A stretch of DNA of 64,000 nucleotides from Novipirellula galeiformis (GTDB taxonomy: Bacteria > Planctomycetota > Planctomycetia > Pirellulales > Pirellulaceae), in contig NZ_SJPT01000001.1 of assembly GCF_007860095.1 (NCBI RefSeq), positions 386,212 through 450,211 of the forward strand, given 5' to 3'. A program made the position numbers and the translations under genes. Numbering within the stretch: the first letter of the stretch is position 1; the number at the start of each line of letters is the position of its first letter. Below are positions 43,544-52,064 of the stretch, piece after piece. The notes under the pieces were generated by a model. The model did no database searches. It was given only the letters and a program-made list of their open reading frames with translations, and had not been told where the DNA came from.

Positions 43544-44623
43544 TCAATCGATCATGTCACCGCGAAGTTGGTCGCGGTCGTACTCGATCATCGCTTCGGT
43601 GACGGGCGAGAGGTCGCCCCCAATGATTTGATCGAGTTTGTAAAGGGTCAGGTTGATGCGGTGATCGGTTAAACGGTTCTGAGGAAAGTTGTAGGTGCGG
43701 ATGCGTTGGCTGCGATCTCCCGAGCCAATCAAGCCTTTGCGTTGCTCGGCGAGCTTGGCGTCTTCCTCTTCGCGTTTCTTTTCGTACACACGCGCCTTGA
43801 GGACTCGCAGGGCGCGGGCCAAGTTTTTGTGTTGGCTTTTTTCATCTTGGCACTGAACCACGATGCCCGTTTCATGATGCGTTAAGCGAATCGCCGATTC
43901 CGTTTTGTTGACGTGCTGGCCACCCGGTCCCGACGCACAAAATTTGTCGATTCGATAGTCATCGGACTTGATGTTGACTTCGACGTCTTCCGGTTCCGGC
44001 ATCACGGCAACGGTGGCCGCCGAGGTGTGGATGCGACCTTGGGTTTCGGTTTCGGGGACGCGTTGGACGCGGTGCCCGCCGGACTCGTACGCCAAGTCGC
44101 GGTACACGCTCTCACCTTCAAGCGTCAGCGTGATGTCTTTGAACCCGCCCATTTCGGTGGCGCTATGGTCCAAGATTTCCGTCTTCCAACCTTTATGTTC
44201 GGCGTAGTGCCGGTACATTTCATACAAGTCGCGAGCGAACAAAGCGGCTTCGTCTCCGCCGGTGCCCGCGCGAATTTCCATCACACAGCGAGTTCGGTGC
44301 GAATCCTCGCCGCCGATGGTCAACGAAAGCAGGTCTTCCCAAAGCGTTTCGCGTCGCTTGCGAAGCCCGGTGATCTCCGCTTCCGCCATTTCGCGTTCTT
44401 CGGCATCGTCGGCGGCCTCGGCCATCTCTTCGCAACCGTGGATCTCGTCGGTCAACTTCTTGAATTCTCGGTACTTCCCGGCAACCTTCGCCAGACCGCC
44501 GTGTTCGCGTGCCGCTGCACTCATCCGCGCCCCATCAGCAAGCACATCGGGATCGGACATTTCGGCTTCAAGTTGCTTGAAGCGAGCAAGCTTTTCTTCG
44601 AGAGTATCGCGAATCGAACTCAT
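43544..44623 (-). CDS. prfA: Peptide chain release factor 1
   Basis: RF1 reads UAA and UAG and triggers release. The 359-residue protein has the coiled N-terminal domain, the stop-codon recognition loop [16 protein letters not shown], in which the PxT tripeptide is Pro190-Glu-Thr (RF1-type rather than SPF of RF2), and the catalytic [16 protein letters not shown] with GGQ at 234-236. It lies between rpmE and prmC, a common bacterial order. No frameshift is present, as expected since RF2, not RF1, uses one. Confidence 0.97.
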   Translation of the reverse strand: MSSIRDTLEEKLARFKQLEAEMSDPDVLADGARMSAAAREHGGLAKVAGKYREFKKLTDEIHGCEEMAEAADDAEEREMAEAEITGLRKRRETLWEDLLSLTIGGEDSHRTRCVMEIRAGTGGDEAALFARDLYEMYRHYAEHKGWKTEILDHSATEMGGFKDITLTLEGESVYRDLAYESGGHRVQRVPETETQGRIHTSAATVAVMPEPEDVEVNIKSDDYRIDKFCASGPGGQHVNKTESAIRLTHHETGIVVQCQDEKSQHKNLARALRVLKARVYEKKREEEDAKLAEQRKGLIGSGDRSQRIRTYNFPQNRLTDHRINLTLYKLDQIIGGDLSPVTEAMIEYDRDQLRGDMID

Positions 44624-44684
44624 GGGGAGTCATTCAAGAATGAGGCTATCGGTTGAACAGATGAAAAAATGTTGCGTGTAGGAC

Positions 44685-44725
44685 AAAAAACAGCCGCACG
44701 CGTCCAAACTTGGACGGTGCGGCTG
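44685..44725 (-). terminator. Strong Rho-independent terminator after rpmE
   Basis: On the minus strand CAGCCGCAC-CGTCCAA pairs with TTGGACG-C-GTGCGGCTG, a ~16-bp stem with one unpaired base, followed directly by six T (44690-44685). It lies 26 bases after the rpmE stop and about 60 bases before prfA, so prfA is reached by read-through or has its own start. Confidence 0.85.
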
Positions 44726-44750
44726 GATGTCGTGTTCAATTGTGGCGAAG

Positions 44751-44999
44751 CTATTTTTGAGGTTTCTTCGCGCCCTTCTTCGGAGCAAGGCTTCCGTAGG
44801 TTCCCGCAGCAAATTTTTTCTGGAATTTGTCGATGCGGCCCGCGGTGTCAACGAATTTCAGCTTTCCGGTATAGAAAGGATGACAGTCGCTGCAAATGTC
44901 GACCTTCAATTCAGGTCGCACACTGCGGGTGGTGAAGGTATTTCCGCAACCACAGGAAACGGTGGTTTCCTGGTAATTTGGGTGAATGCCGTCTTTCAT
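44751..44999 (-). CDS. rpmE: 50S ribosomal protein L31
   Basis: The 82-residue protein begins [27 protein letters not shown] and has [24 protein letters not shown]. The Cys residues (CGCG and CSDC) form the zinc site of the C+ type L31. The C-terminal [12 protein letters not shown] tail is basic. It heads the rpmE-prfA-prmC set with a recognisable promoter upstream and a strong terminator directly after it. Confidence 0.97.
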   Translation of the reverse strand: MKDGIHPNYQETTVSCGCGNTFTTRSVRPELKVDICSDCHPFYTGKLKFVDTAGRIDKFQKKFAAGTYGSLAPKKGAKKPQK

Positions 45000-45466
45000 G
45001 GCAGTTTTTCTTTCATCGTGTGAGGATCAAGGCACTGGCTTGGTACAGTACCCTAAGCAGAGAATATTACGCTATTAGCCCGACTTTGTTCAAGGGGCGT
45101 TTCTTTCATTGGCCCCTCGTCGCCAATCCAGGCAACCCCTTCGAGCTGATCCCAATCGGTCCTGCGTTTCCATCACTCTATGGTCGACATCATCGATCCA
45201 CGCACACGAGCGAAAATAGCAGGCGAGGGACAAAGCGAAGGATTGAATCGTTGAGGGCTTAGTTCCGGTGGGGGGCGATCCCTCGCCGGGAGTACCGAGC
45301 CAAGGCATCCGTTTCGAAGTGACGCTATGGTAGTGTTACCAGCAAATCATAACCCGAAGCGTTAGCGAGGGACCGAGTCAACTGAGATATTTCCTGGCTT
45401 ACGTTTCGAGGTATAAAAAACTCGCAACTTCAATAGGCGGAAGCATGGCCTAGCGGAAGCGGAAAG
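45000..45466. other. Intergenic region between rpmE promoter and the mod remnant
   Basis: The rpmE promoter is at its left end. The rest has no supported gene. AACCCGAAGCGTTAGCGAGG at 45351-45370 resembles a short element I recall recurring between genes in Rhodopirellula-group genomes; only one copy is seen here. Confidence 0.4.
45064..45093 (-). promoter_or_regulatory. Promoter of rpmE
   Basis: On the minus strand TTGAAC (45093-45088) and TAATAT (45069-45064) are separated by 18 bases. The implied start site is about 58 bases before the rpmE ATG. Confidence 0.6.
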
Positions 45467-45974
45467 ATGGCACCATGGCTGCAGAAAAATCGACCTCTCA
45501 CACGGACCGATCGAGACTCTGAAGACTTGAATTCGCTTCGCTTGTCAGCGGGATTCAGCCTGTTCGCCTTGTGGCTTGCCTCGATCGTTGTCGTGTTGGC
45601 GCTCGGCTATTTGAGTTTGCGTTGGCGTCCAGATGCGAAACGCAGGCTCGTGTCGCAAGCCGAAGCCGGGATTGTCGGCGGAGCCGATCTGTACATCACC
45701 GCCGATGAACGTCTTTTAAAGCGAGCAAAATCCGCAGGGATCGTTGCCGAGCCGTTTGCGATCGCCGTGCATACGCCGGTGATTGCGGTGGCCGCCCGCC
45801 GTGCGCTGGAACTTACTAGCCTGCGCGATGATGGTGGAGCGAGAGGGGCTTCAGTTCGGGATCGCATCGAATCGGGCTGCCATCGGTCATCTTTCACGAA
45901 GGATCGCCAATCGCGATGGGTTCCTGGCTGAACTAGAGTCTCGCAAGCGTACCAAGGCGGAAAACGTTATGACG
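45467..45974 (+). pseudogene. Remnant of a ModA-like molybdate-binding protein gene
   Basis: A first frame gives a membrane/signal segment and then RLVSQAEAGIVGGADLYITADERLLKRAKSAGIVAEPF, which is the Ala-Asp-rich substrate-site region of ModA-type proteins. It loses similarity after LELTSLRDD, and a second frame takes over with FGIASNRAAIGHLSRRIANRDGFLAEL..ENVMTLAQ. The third frame then gives IVSDGLDAAVI, matching the ModA C-terminal region. About 50 residues between the signal and AEAGIV are also missing. So the gene is broken by frameshifts and deletions. Molybdate rather than tungstate or another anion is inferred from the family only. Confidence 0.7.
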
Positions 45975-45975
45975 C

Positions 45976-46534
45976 TTGCCCAGGGCGATTGTTTCGGACG
46001 GTCTCGATGCCGCGGTGATTTGTGGGCTTCGCAAAGCGACCGAAGGCAAAATCTTGTTTGGCTCCACCGACGTCACGCCGTTGGCGCCTGCCGCCCACCA
46101 AGTTGGCTATGTATCGCAGGACGCTGGGTTGTTCCCCGAGCATGCGAATCGACCACCAAGTCGTATTTAGGCTCGACGTGCGTGGGGTTCGCCGGAGATT
46201 GCAAATCGAACGCGTCGGTGAGTTGGCTGAGTTGCTCGCGATCACGCCACTGTTGCGCCGCTATCTGGGCGGCTTGTCTGGTGGTGAATCGCAACGCGTT
46301 GCCTTGGCTCGAACGCTCGCTTTTAAACCTGCATTGCTTTGTCTCGATGAGTCGTTGGCGGCGCTGGACGACGAAACTCGCAGGCGGATGATTCAGTTGT
46401 TACGCGAGGTTCACAGGCAAGAACGGGGGACCGTGCTGCACATCACTCACAGCGAACATGAATCGCAGCAATTGGGGACACAACGCTTTTGTGTGGATAG
46501 AAATCGCGTCGTTTCCCAAACTCAAACTGCGTAA
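45976..46534 (+). pseudogene. Remnant of a ModC-like ABC ATPase gene, truncated and frameshifted
   Basis: Directly after the ModA-like DAAVI comes CGLRKATEGKILFGSTDVTPLAPAAHQVGYVSQDAGLFPE, an ABC ATPase from just after Walker A through the Q-loop. The frame then shifts, and a second frame continues with VVFRLDVRGV, LSGGESQRVALARTLA (signature) and PALLCLDESLAALDDETRRRM (Walker B, D-loop). Walker A and the whole modB permease are absent, so a deletion joined modA to modC. The product cannot be active. It ends 13 bases past the stop of the convergent DUF420 gene. Confidence 0.75.
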
Positions 46535-46977
46535 ATTTGGTACAGCATTAGATAAACCAGAACTCCGGTCACCGAGACGTACATCCAGATCGGGTAGGCA
46601 AATCGGACCAGTTTCTTGTGCGCGATGATCCGCCCTTTCATCGCCAGGTAGACGGCTCGCAATGCGAGGAACGGAACGAAGATCGCCAAAATCAGGTGGG
46701 TGCCCAGGATGCTGAAGTAGGTATACCGGGCTGCATCGGCGACGTCCTTCGGGAAACGTTTGTTGGGTTCGCCAGTCGTCTGGTACAGAGCCACTTTGTG
46801 CAGTAGATACAGTGCCAGAAACACCCCGCTAACGCACAGCGCCGCCAGCATCATCTTTTTGTGAGCTCGCGGATTGCCTTGGCGGATTCGGATCAATCCG
46901 AGGGCCAGCAAAACGGTCGCGGTGGCGTTCAGCGTTGCTGTTGCGTGAGGCAGGTTGTCTGCCAAAAATTGCCACAT
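46522..46977 (-). CDS. DUF420 family membrane protein (cytochrome oxidase assembly-linked)
   Basis: The 151-residue protein has about four membrane segments and the DUF420 pattern: LPHATATLNATATVLLALGLIRIRQGNPRAHKKMM, LYLLHKVALY, TYFSILGTHLILAIFVPFLALRAV and IAHKKLVRFAYPIWMYVSVTGVLVYLML. Conserved His and Lys at membrane borders are kept. DUF420 relatives (CtaM) are needed for some heme-copper oxidases. It is last in the minus-strand run with SCO, ABC transporter and ctaAB, which supports that role. Three bases separate it from the SCO gene. Confidence 0.88.
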   Translation of the reverse strand: MWQFLADNLPHATATLNATATVLLALGLIRIRQGNPRAHKKMMLAALCVSGVFLALYLLHKVALYQTTGEPNKRFPKDVADAARYTYFSILGTHLILAIFVPFLALRAVYLAMKGRIIAHKKLVRFAYPIWMYVSVTGVLVYLMLYQIYAV

Positions 46978-46980
46978 CGC

Positions 46981-47664
46981 TCAGGATGCCTTTTTCTCGG
47001 AGGATGAAATCATCTCTTGGATCTTCTCTTTCAGCTTGTTGAACTGAGCCTTTTCGGGCCAATTGTAAAAGCCTTCGATTTCACCTTTGGGATCAACGAG
47101 CACAAAACGCTCGGTGTGAAATTGCTTGTCCACCGGCATGCGAAACACTTCCGAGCCAACGCGGCGAATGTAGCCGAGATCGCCCGTCATGAATAACCAC
47201 TGCTCCGAGTCGGCGCCAAAACGCGCGGCGTACTCACGCAGGATTTCGGGAGTGTCGGTTTCGGGGTCGACCGAGATCGCAACAAAGCGAACGCCTTGGC
47301 CTGCGAATTCGTCCTGCAGTTCCTTGAGCTTTTGGTTCTGGGTGACACAGATACTGGGGCAGGTGCTGAAAAAGAAGCTGACCACGTACGGTTGGCCTTT
47401 TAGGTCTTCACTTGCGACCTTCTTGCCGCTTCGCTCGGTAAGTTCAAATTTGCTCAGCCACTCTTCGTCTTCCGGTGGATGGCTTGGCGCCGCATTTTCG
47501 GCGTCGCTCGGATCCACGGCGTCCACATCGACCCCCGCATCGGTAAAGACTTCTTCGCCGGGGCCAGGACCGTTGGCACGTTCGGATTTACGGATTTGGC
47601 GTATGCCCAGACCGAGTACAAGTCCAATGACCAGGATCAAGATGATATGGATTGTCGTTCGCAT
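46981..47664 (-). CDS. SCO1/SenC-family copper chaperone
   Basis: SCO proteins deliver copper to the CuA site of cytochrome oxidase. The 227-residue protein has one N-terminal anchor (IHIILILVIGLVLGLGI), a ~45-residue acidic linker, and a thioredoxin fold with the copper motif FFFSTCPSICVTQ (Cys102, Cys106) and the third ligand His183 in QFHTERFVLVDP. All three ligands are present. It lies between the ABC permease and DUF420 genes. Confidence 0.94.
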   Translation of the reverse strand: MRTTIHIILILVIGLVLGLGIRQIRKSERANGPGPGEEVFTDAGVDVDAVDPSDAENAAPSHPPEDEEWLSKFELTERSGKKVASEDLKGQPYVVSFFFSTCPSICVTQNQKLKELQDEFAGQGVRFVAISVDPETDTPEILREYAARFGADSEQWLFMTGDLGYIRRVGSEVFRMPVDKQFHTERFVLVDPKGEIEGFYNWPEKAQFNKLKEKIQEMISSSEKKAS

Positions 47665-47733
47665 AATGGATTGCTTCGGAGCGAGTCGCGGATTTTTTGG
47701 GGAGGTGGGATGTCGCGGTGGTTTGCGATTGCG

Positions 47734-48609
47734 TTAAACAATCACGTCCACTTTGCGGCTGCCGCGTACGAGTCGCCACGCGATCAGGGTCACCACAATC
47801 GTGGCAATGATCGTGACGCTCCAGCACGTCGCACTCGAGGGAGCGAAGCCGGCATTCGCAAAATCGACTTCGGGGTAAATCAGCCGTCGCATTTCCAGCA
47901 TTGAGTAGCTGAGTGGATTGATTCGCATTATCCCGCCGAGGATCATTTGGCCGACCGTAGAATCGCTCCAGGCAGGGATCGGGAAAAACGATCCGCTAAG
48001 CAACCACATCGGCATCAAACCGAGCATCATGATCGCATGGAAACCTTGCGTGCTGTCCATCGGCCAAGCCACGATCATCCCGAGCGAGCACATGCCGATC
48101 GCAATCAGTGCGAGCAGCGGCATCAGCAGAAAAATGCTGCTGCTAAGCGATGCCGTGCCAAACAGGTAAACCAGCATCAGGAAGAACATTGCTTGGACCC
48201 ATGCAATCGCGCTGCCGCCGATCACTTTGCCCATCAACACCGGCCAACGTCCGACTGGAGAGACCAGCACGGATTGCATGAACCCTTCTCGACGATCTTC
48301 GATCACCGAGATCGTGGCAAAGATGGCGGTGAACAACACGATCAATCCGACCGTGCCCGGCAGGAAGAACTCCATGAAATTTTGGTCGCCCGCCACGGTG
48401 AACGCGCCGCGGAGTCCGGTGCCAAACAGCATCCAGAACAGCAATGGTTGGACGATCGCCGCCGAAACGCGGTTGCGTTGGCGAAAGAATCGCGTCCATT
48501 CGCGTCGGGCCAGCATCCAAGCCGCCGACATGCCTGCACGCACCGAAGTCGGATTGGTTTGGCCGACGGAATCGGAACTCGTGGAAGGAGAGGTCGTGAT
48601 GGCGCTCAT
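47734..48609 (-). CDS. ABC-2 type transporter permease
   Basis: The 291-residue protein has a cytoplasmic N-terminus (MLARREWTRFFRQRNRV, the coupling helix typical of ABC-2 permeases) and about six membrane segments, including FLPGTVGLIVLFTAIFATISVIEDRREGFMQSVLVSPVGRW, a hallmark. It pairs with the ATPase gene 14 bases upstream. The substrate is unknown; the setting suggests something needed for oxidase assembly or heme handling. Confidence 0.9.
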   Translation of the reverse strand: MSAITTSPSTSSDSVGQTNPTSVRAGMSAAWMLARREWTRFFRQRNRVSAAIVQPLLFWMLFGTGLRGAFTVAGDQNFMEFFLPGTVGLIVLFTAIFATISVIEDRREGFMQSVLVSPVGRWPVLMGKVIGGSAIAWVQAMFFLMLVYLFGTASLSSSIFLLMPLLALIAIGMCSLGMIVAWPMDSTQGFHAIMMLGLMPMWLLSGSFFPIPAWSDSTVGQMILGGIMRINPLSYSMLEMRRLIYPEVDFANAGFAPSSATCWSVTIIATIVVTLIAWRLVRGSRKVDVIV

Positions 48610-48623
48610 AGAGGTCTACGTGA

Positions 48624-49622
48624 TTACTGAAACTGGTGACCGGTTTTGGCGATGAAAACGTCTTCCAAACTAGGGCGACCGATCGAGATCGATTCAGCTA
48701 AGTCGCCGAGTTGTTCGGAGATCAACGGGACAAGCGGTGCGGGGGTATCGCTTTGCAACCGCAATTGATTGCCGATCGGTTGCGAATCCAGGTTTAAATT
48801 CTTGCTCAGCAGACTCGCTGCGGCCTGCGGTTCGCTCGTTTCGATCGTGATCACGCCGTCGCCAAGATCGCGGCGAAGTTGGTACGGCGCGCCTTCGACA
48901 ATCTTCTGTCCCTCGTGCATGATCGCAACACGATCTGCCTTGTCCGCTTCCTCTAGCAGGTGCGTCGTCATCAGCACCGAGGTGCCCTCGTCGCTCATCG
49001 TGCGGATCGCTTTCCACAGATCTAGACGGGCACCAGGATCAAGACCAGTGCTCGGTTCGTCCAACAACAGCAGTCGTGGTTGGTGCAGCATGCCTTTGAC
49101 AAGTTCGACGCGTCGCTTGAGCCCACCGGAAAGTTTTTCGCAATAATCGCGGCGACGATCGGTCAGGTTCAATTGCTCGAGCAGTGCATCGCGGCGAACA
49201 TTCAATTCACGGCCGGTGATTCCGTACAGTGCACCTTGGCAGGCGATGTTTTCATCGACGGTGAGTTTGTTGTCCAAGCTCGGGGACTGAAACACAATGC
49301 CGATTTGACGGCGTACCGCCAATGGATTGGTGCGGCTATCGATGCCACCGATTCGGATCGTGCCATGTTGGATCGGCAGCAGCGTACACAGCAACCGGAA
49401 CAACGTCGTCTTGCCGCTGCCGTTGGGACCCAGCAACGCAAAGATTTCGCCTGCGTGCGTGGTCAGATCGATGCCTTGCAGCGCCCAAGTGGTCTCGCCT
49501 GACTTGGTGTCATAAGCATGACGGACTTGCGTCGCAACGCAAATCGGGCTGCGGTTGGGGTCGCTCGACGGCACCGGATTTTCAGTCAGTGATAGAGTGG
49601 ATTGATTCACGTGATGTCTCAC
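48624..49622 (-). CDS. ABC transporter ATP-binding protein
   Basis: The 332-residue protein has Walker A GPNGSGKTT (65-73), Q-loop IVFQSPSLDNKLTV, signature LSGGLKRRVEL (164-) and Walker B LLLLDEPSTGLDP (184-). The SLDNKLTVDENI type places it with ABC-2 exporters of the drug/polysaccharide/heme-like group. The GTG start at 49622 overlaps the ctaB stop (GTGA), so it is translated with ctaB. It pairs with the permease that follows. Confidence 0.93.
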   Translation of the reverse strand: MRHHVNQSTLSLTENPVPSSDPNRSPICVATQVRHAYDTKSGETTWALQGIDLTTHAGEIFALLGPNGSGKTTLFRLLCTLLPIQHGTIRIGGIDSRTNPLAVRRQIGIVFQSPSLDNKLTVDENIACQGALYGITGRELNVRRDALLEQLNLTDRRRDYCEKLSGGLKRRVELVKGMLHQPRLLLLDEPSTGLDPGARLDLWKAIRTMSDEGTSVLMTTHLLEEADKADRVAIMHEGQKIVEGAPYQLRRDLGDGVITIETSEPQAAASLLSKNLNLDSQPIGNQLRLQSDTPAPLVPLISEQLGDLAESISIGRPSLEDVFIAKTGHQFQ

Positions 49623-50698
49623 AAAACCGTTCGTACGGTGACGATCGCAAGCACCGCTGGTAAAACCAGCAACGAGGATCGCAACAGCTTGCGAGCCATG
49701 ATGTCGTCGGGTTGAGCCGAGAATCGAAACGAGGCGAGCAGCATTGGATAGCAGGCGGCAATCGCGCCGATCGAGGCGATCACCGTAACGAGGATCGATC
49801 CGTCAGGGATGCCGGGGATCACGCACAAGGCGACGCTACAGCCGAGAATTGCGATCGAACCCGCGATGCTTTGGGCGCCCGCCGATCGACCACTCGGGTC
49901 CACGGTGGTCGACATGCAGAATCCCGCTTCGGCGTATTGACGGCGGTACAACCACGCGATCGCCATGAAGTGAGGGTATTGCCACGCCGCGAGCACCGCG
50001 ACCAACAACCATCCCGTCCAATCGCTTGTGCCACCCCCCGCTGCGGTGTAGCCGATCAAGACCGGCAATGCTCCGGCAATCGCACCGACCGTCGTGTTCC
50101 ACGAGGTGCGTGTTTTCATCGGCGTGTAAATCAGCACGTAGAGCAACCAGGTTGCCAACCCAGCCGCGGCGGGAGCGATGCCAAACATGGCATATAAAAT
50201 CGTCGTGCCGATGATTCCCAAGGCGGCGGTATAGACGATCGCTGGAGCCAGTGAGATTCGCTCGGCCGGCAGCGGACGCGTGGCCGTGCGCGTCATGTTG
50301 CAATCAATTTTTCGTTCCCAGACTTGGTTGGCCGCCCCGGCGCTACCCGCAACCATCCCGGTTCCAAGCAGCAACCACAGCATATCCAGGGTCGCGATCC
50401 ATCCGCCAGCGGCGATCATCGCCGATGCGACCGTCGTGACCAGGATCATCGTGACGATACGAGGCTTGGTCAGTTGGATAAGGTCGGTGTGAATGCGAGG
50501 CCGATGGGGGGCGACTTCGCTTTTGACGCCCAGCGTATCGGAGGCGAGCGATTCCGCTTCCCCCCTGCCCTGCCCTGCCTCTTTCGCAAGGGCTTGGCGA
50601 GGGTCACGATGACTGTCCAGACGTTGATCTTCGTTCACGTAACGAGTCCTCGCCGACGGGGGCGTCAATGGTTCGGCGATGAATATATCTGTCGACAC
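49619..50698 (-). CDS. ctaB: Protoheme IX farnesyltransferase (heme O synthase)
   Basis: CtaB adds a farnesyl group to heme B. The core has LTKPRIVTMILVTTVASAMI, the substrate motif NQVWERKIDCNMTRTATRPLP (usual form NDYLDRDIDxxMxRTxxRPL) and YTPMKTRTSWNTTVGAIAGALPVLIGY, with about eight to nine membrane segments. I place the start at GTG 50698, just after the ctaA stop, with AGGA upstream; this gives 359 residues with a ~70-residue hydrophilic N-terminus. The frame is open further into ctaA but is not supported there. GTG 50638 is a second option. Confidence 0.92.
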   Translation of the reverse strand: MSTDIFIAEPLTPPSARTRYVNEDQRLDSHRDPRQALAKEAGQGRGEAESLASDTLGVKSEVAPHRPRIHTDLIQLTKPRIVTMILVTTVASAMIAAGGWIATLDMLWLLLGTGMVAGSAGAANQVWERKIDCNMTRTATRPLPAERISLAPAIVYTAALGIIGTTILYAMFGIAPAAAGLATWLLYVLIYTPMKTRTSWNTTVGAIAGALPVLIGYTAAGGGTSDWTGWLLVAVLAAWQYPHFMAIAWLYRRQYAEAGFCMSTTVDPSGRSAGAQSIAGSIAILGCSVALCVIPGIPDGSILVTVIASIGAIAACYPMLLASFRFSAQPDDIMARKLLRSSLLVLPAVLAIVTVRTVL

Positions 50699-50715
50699 TT
50701 TTTTCTCGTTCCTAG

Positions 50716-51798
50716 TTAAGACGCCGTTTTGCTCGCGGCGGACGCCATGTTCAGGTTTCGGACACGCAGTATACGGACCCAAACGAACGTGGAAACCGCA
50801 AGAATCAAAGATCCGGTCGCAACATGCGAGGTGACAAGTAACGCGTTGACGTAATTCTTTGACTCGATGACATAACCCTCCGAACCAGGAAACCATCCCA
50901 GAAAGTCCGGCCAGCCATAGTGCACCACCCACGTTCCGATTCCGAGCAAAATCTGAACGCCCACTAATCCTATCAGGGCTTGCCCAGGACGCGACAGTGT
51001 CAAATCGCCGCACTTGCGTAAACGTGACCAAGCGATCACCACCAGCAACCAGAGTGCAAAGGCGAGCATGACGTGTAAGGTCGCGGTGTGCAGAAATCCC
51101 GTCGCCGATCCCGTGGGTTGTAAATGTCGCAGCCTCGCCCCCAAAATCAACTGCAAATAACAGGTCAGGATTAATAACGTGACGGTCGCCACGGAGCCTT
51201 TGGCGAGTTTTGGCAGCTTAATCGCAGGGGCGTCTTCGTGGGGGGTGGTGTTTGGCTCTGTGGAGTCTGGTTCCGATTGCGGTTTCGAATAGCGGAACCA
51301 CCATCGGCTCGTGACCACCATCCCGATCACGGTCAGGGCAAAGACGATCGGTGCCGTGCTGCCGTGGATCATCGCAAAGGTGCGGTCTCCTAAAACGACG
51401 CGAATGCCACCGAGTCCCCCTTGGATGATGACCGCTAGCAGAATAAGTAGGGTTATCCCTTTGACCCATCTCCGGTTTTCGCTTCGCCAAGCGGCAATCA
51501 CCAATCCAATCGCAGTGAAACCAAGCAAGGCGCCCAGCAGGCGGTGTCCATGCTCCATAAACAGGTCAAATGGGCCCAGCAGCCAGGTTTTGTAGGGGTA
51601 CAAGAACAAGTTGTAGCCGTACGTGTTGGGCCAATCCGGGACCGCCATGCCTGCATCATAGGTCGTGACCATTCCTCCGACCCAGATCAGAGGCCAAGTC
51701 AGGCACACGACCAGGATGGCGAGACGATGAACGGTTCGATTGGCGTACTTAGTCACAGGTAATTGCATTTTGCGGGGGTTTACATTCTCTCGCGTCAT
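50716..51798 (-). CDS. ctaA: Heme A synthase (COX15/CtaA family)
   Basis: CtaA oxidises heme O to heme A for aa3-type oxidases. The 360-residue protein has about eight membrane segments, VGGMVTTYDAGMAVPDWPNTYG, the heme-ligand region FMEHGHRLLGALLGF, and LQLILGARLRHLQPTGSATGFLHTATLH. ATG 51798 begins eight bases after the stop of the small gene upstream; ATG 51768 is also possible, neither with a good SD. It precedes ctaB with an 17-base gap. Confidence 0.94.
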   Translation of the reverse strand: MTRENVNPRKMQLPVTKYANRTVHRLAILVVCLTWPLIWVGGMVTTYDAGMAVPDWPNTYGYNLFLYPYKTWLLGPFDLFMEHGHRLLGALLGFTAIGLVIAAWRSENRRWVKGITLLILLAVIIQGGLGGIRVVLGDRTFAMIHGSTAPIVFALTVIGMVVTSRWWFRYSKPQSEPDSTEPNTTPHEDAPAIKLPKLAKGSVATVTLLILTCYLQLILGARLRHLQPTGSATGFLHTATLHVMLAFALWLLVVIAWSRLRKCGDLTLSRPGQALIGLVGVQILLGIGTWVVHYGWPDFLGWFPGSEGYVIESKNYVNALLVTSHVATGSLILAVSTFVWVRILRVRNLNMASAASKTAS

Positions 51799-51805
51799 GA
51801 TTTGC

Positions 51806-51985
51806 TTAGCGGCTCTTGTGACGCCAGCCATGGAATCGTTCGCCCAAAATGCCGCCCAGCACTGCACCGCCCGCGCCAAAGCAGAAGCCGGCGATCAGCC
51901 CGGAAAAGCCTAGCAACGCCATGGAAACCACTCCCGTGATCACGCCAGCGATTGCGCCCAACGAGCGATATGTTTCTTGAGACAT
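51806..51985 (-). CDS. Small Gly-rich membrane protein
   Basis: The 59-residue product MSQETYRSLGAIAGVITGVV... has two hydrophobic Gly/Ala-rich stretches (VVSMALLGFSGLIAGFCFGAGGAVLGG) and a basic end (RFHGWRHKSR). I know no family. It sits between the di-heme cytochrome c and ctaA on the same strand with short spacing. ATG 51985 gives the compact form; a longer frame to 52087 would overlap the cytochrome gene. Confidence 0.6.
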   Translation of the reverse strand: MSQETYRSLGAIAGVITGVVSMALLGFSGLIAGFCFGAGGAVLGGILGERFHGWRHKSR

Positions 51986-52064
51986 GTGGAGGTTCGATTT
52001 ACGAGTAACAGGGGGGGGGCGGAGGCTTGGGAAAGCCTGGGGCAGAAAAAAAGAGCGTGCAAAC

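Noticed and set aside
49619-51031. Full 470-codon frame as the ctaB gene
   Set aside because: The first ~110 codons lie inside ctaA on the same strand and show no farnesyltransferase similarity; the start was moved to 50698.
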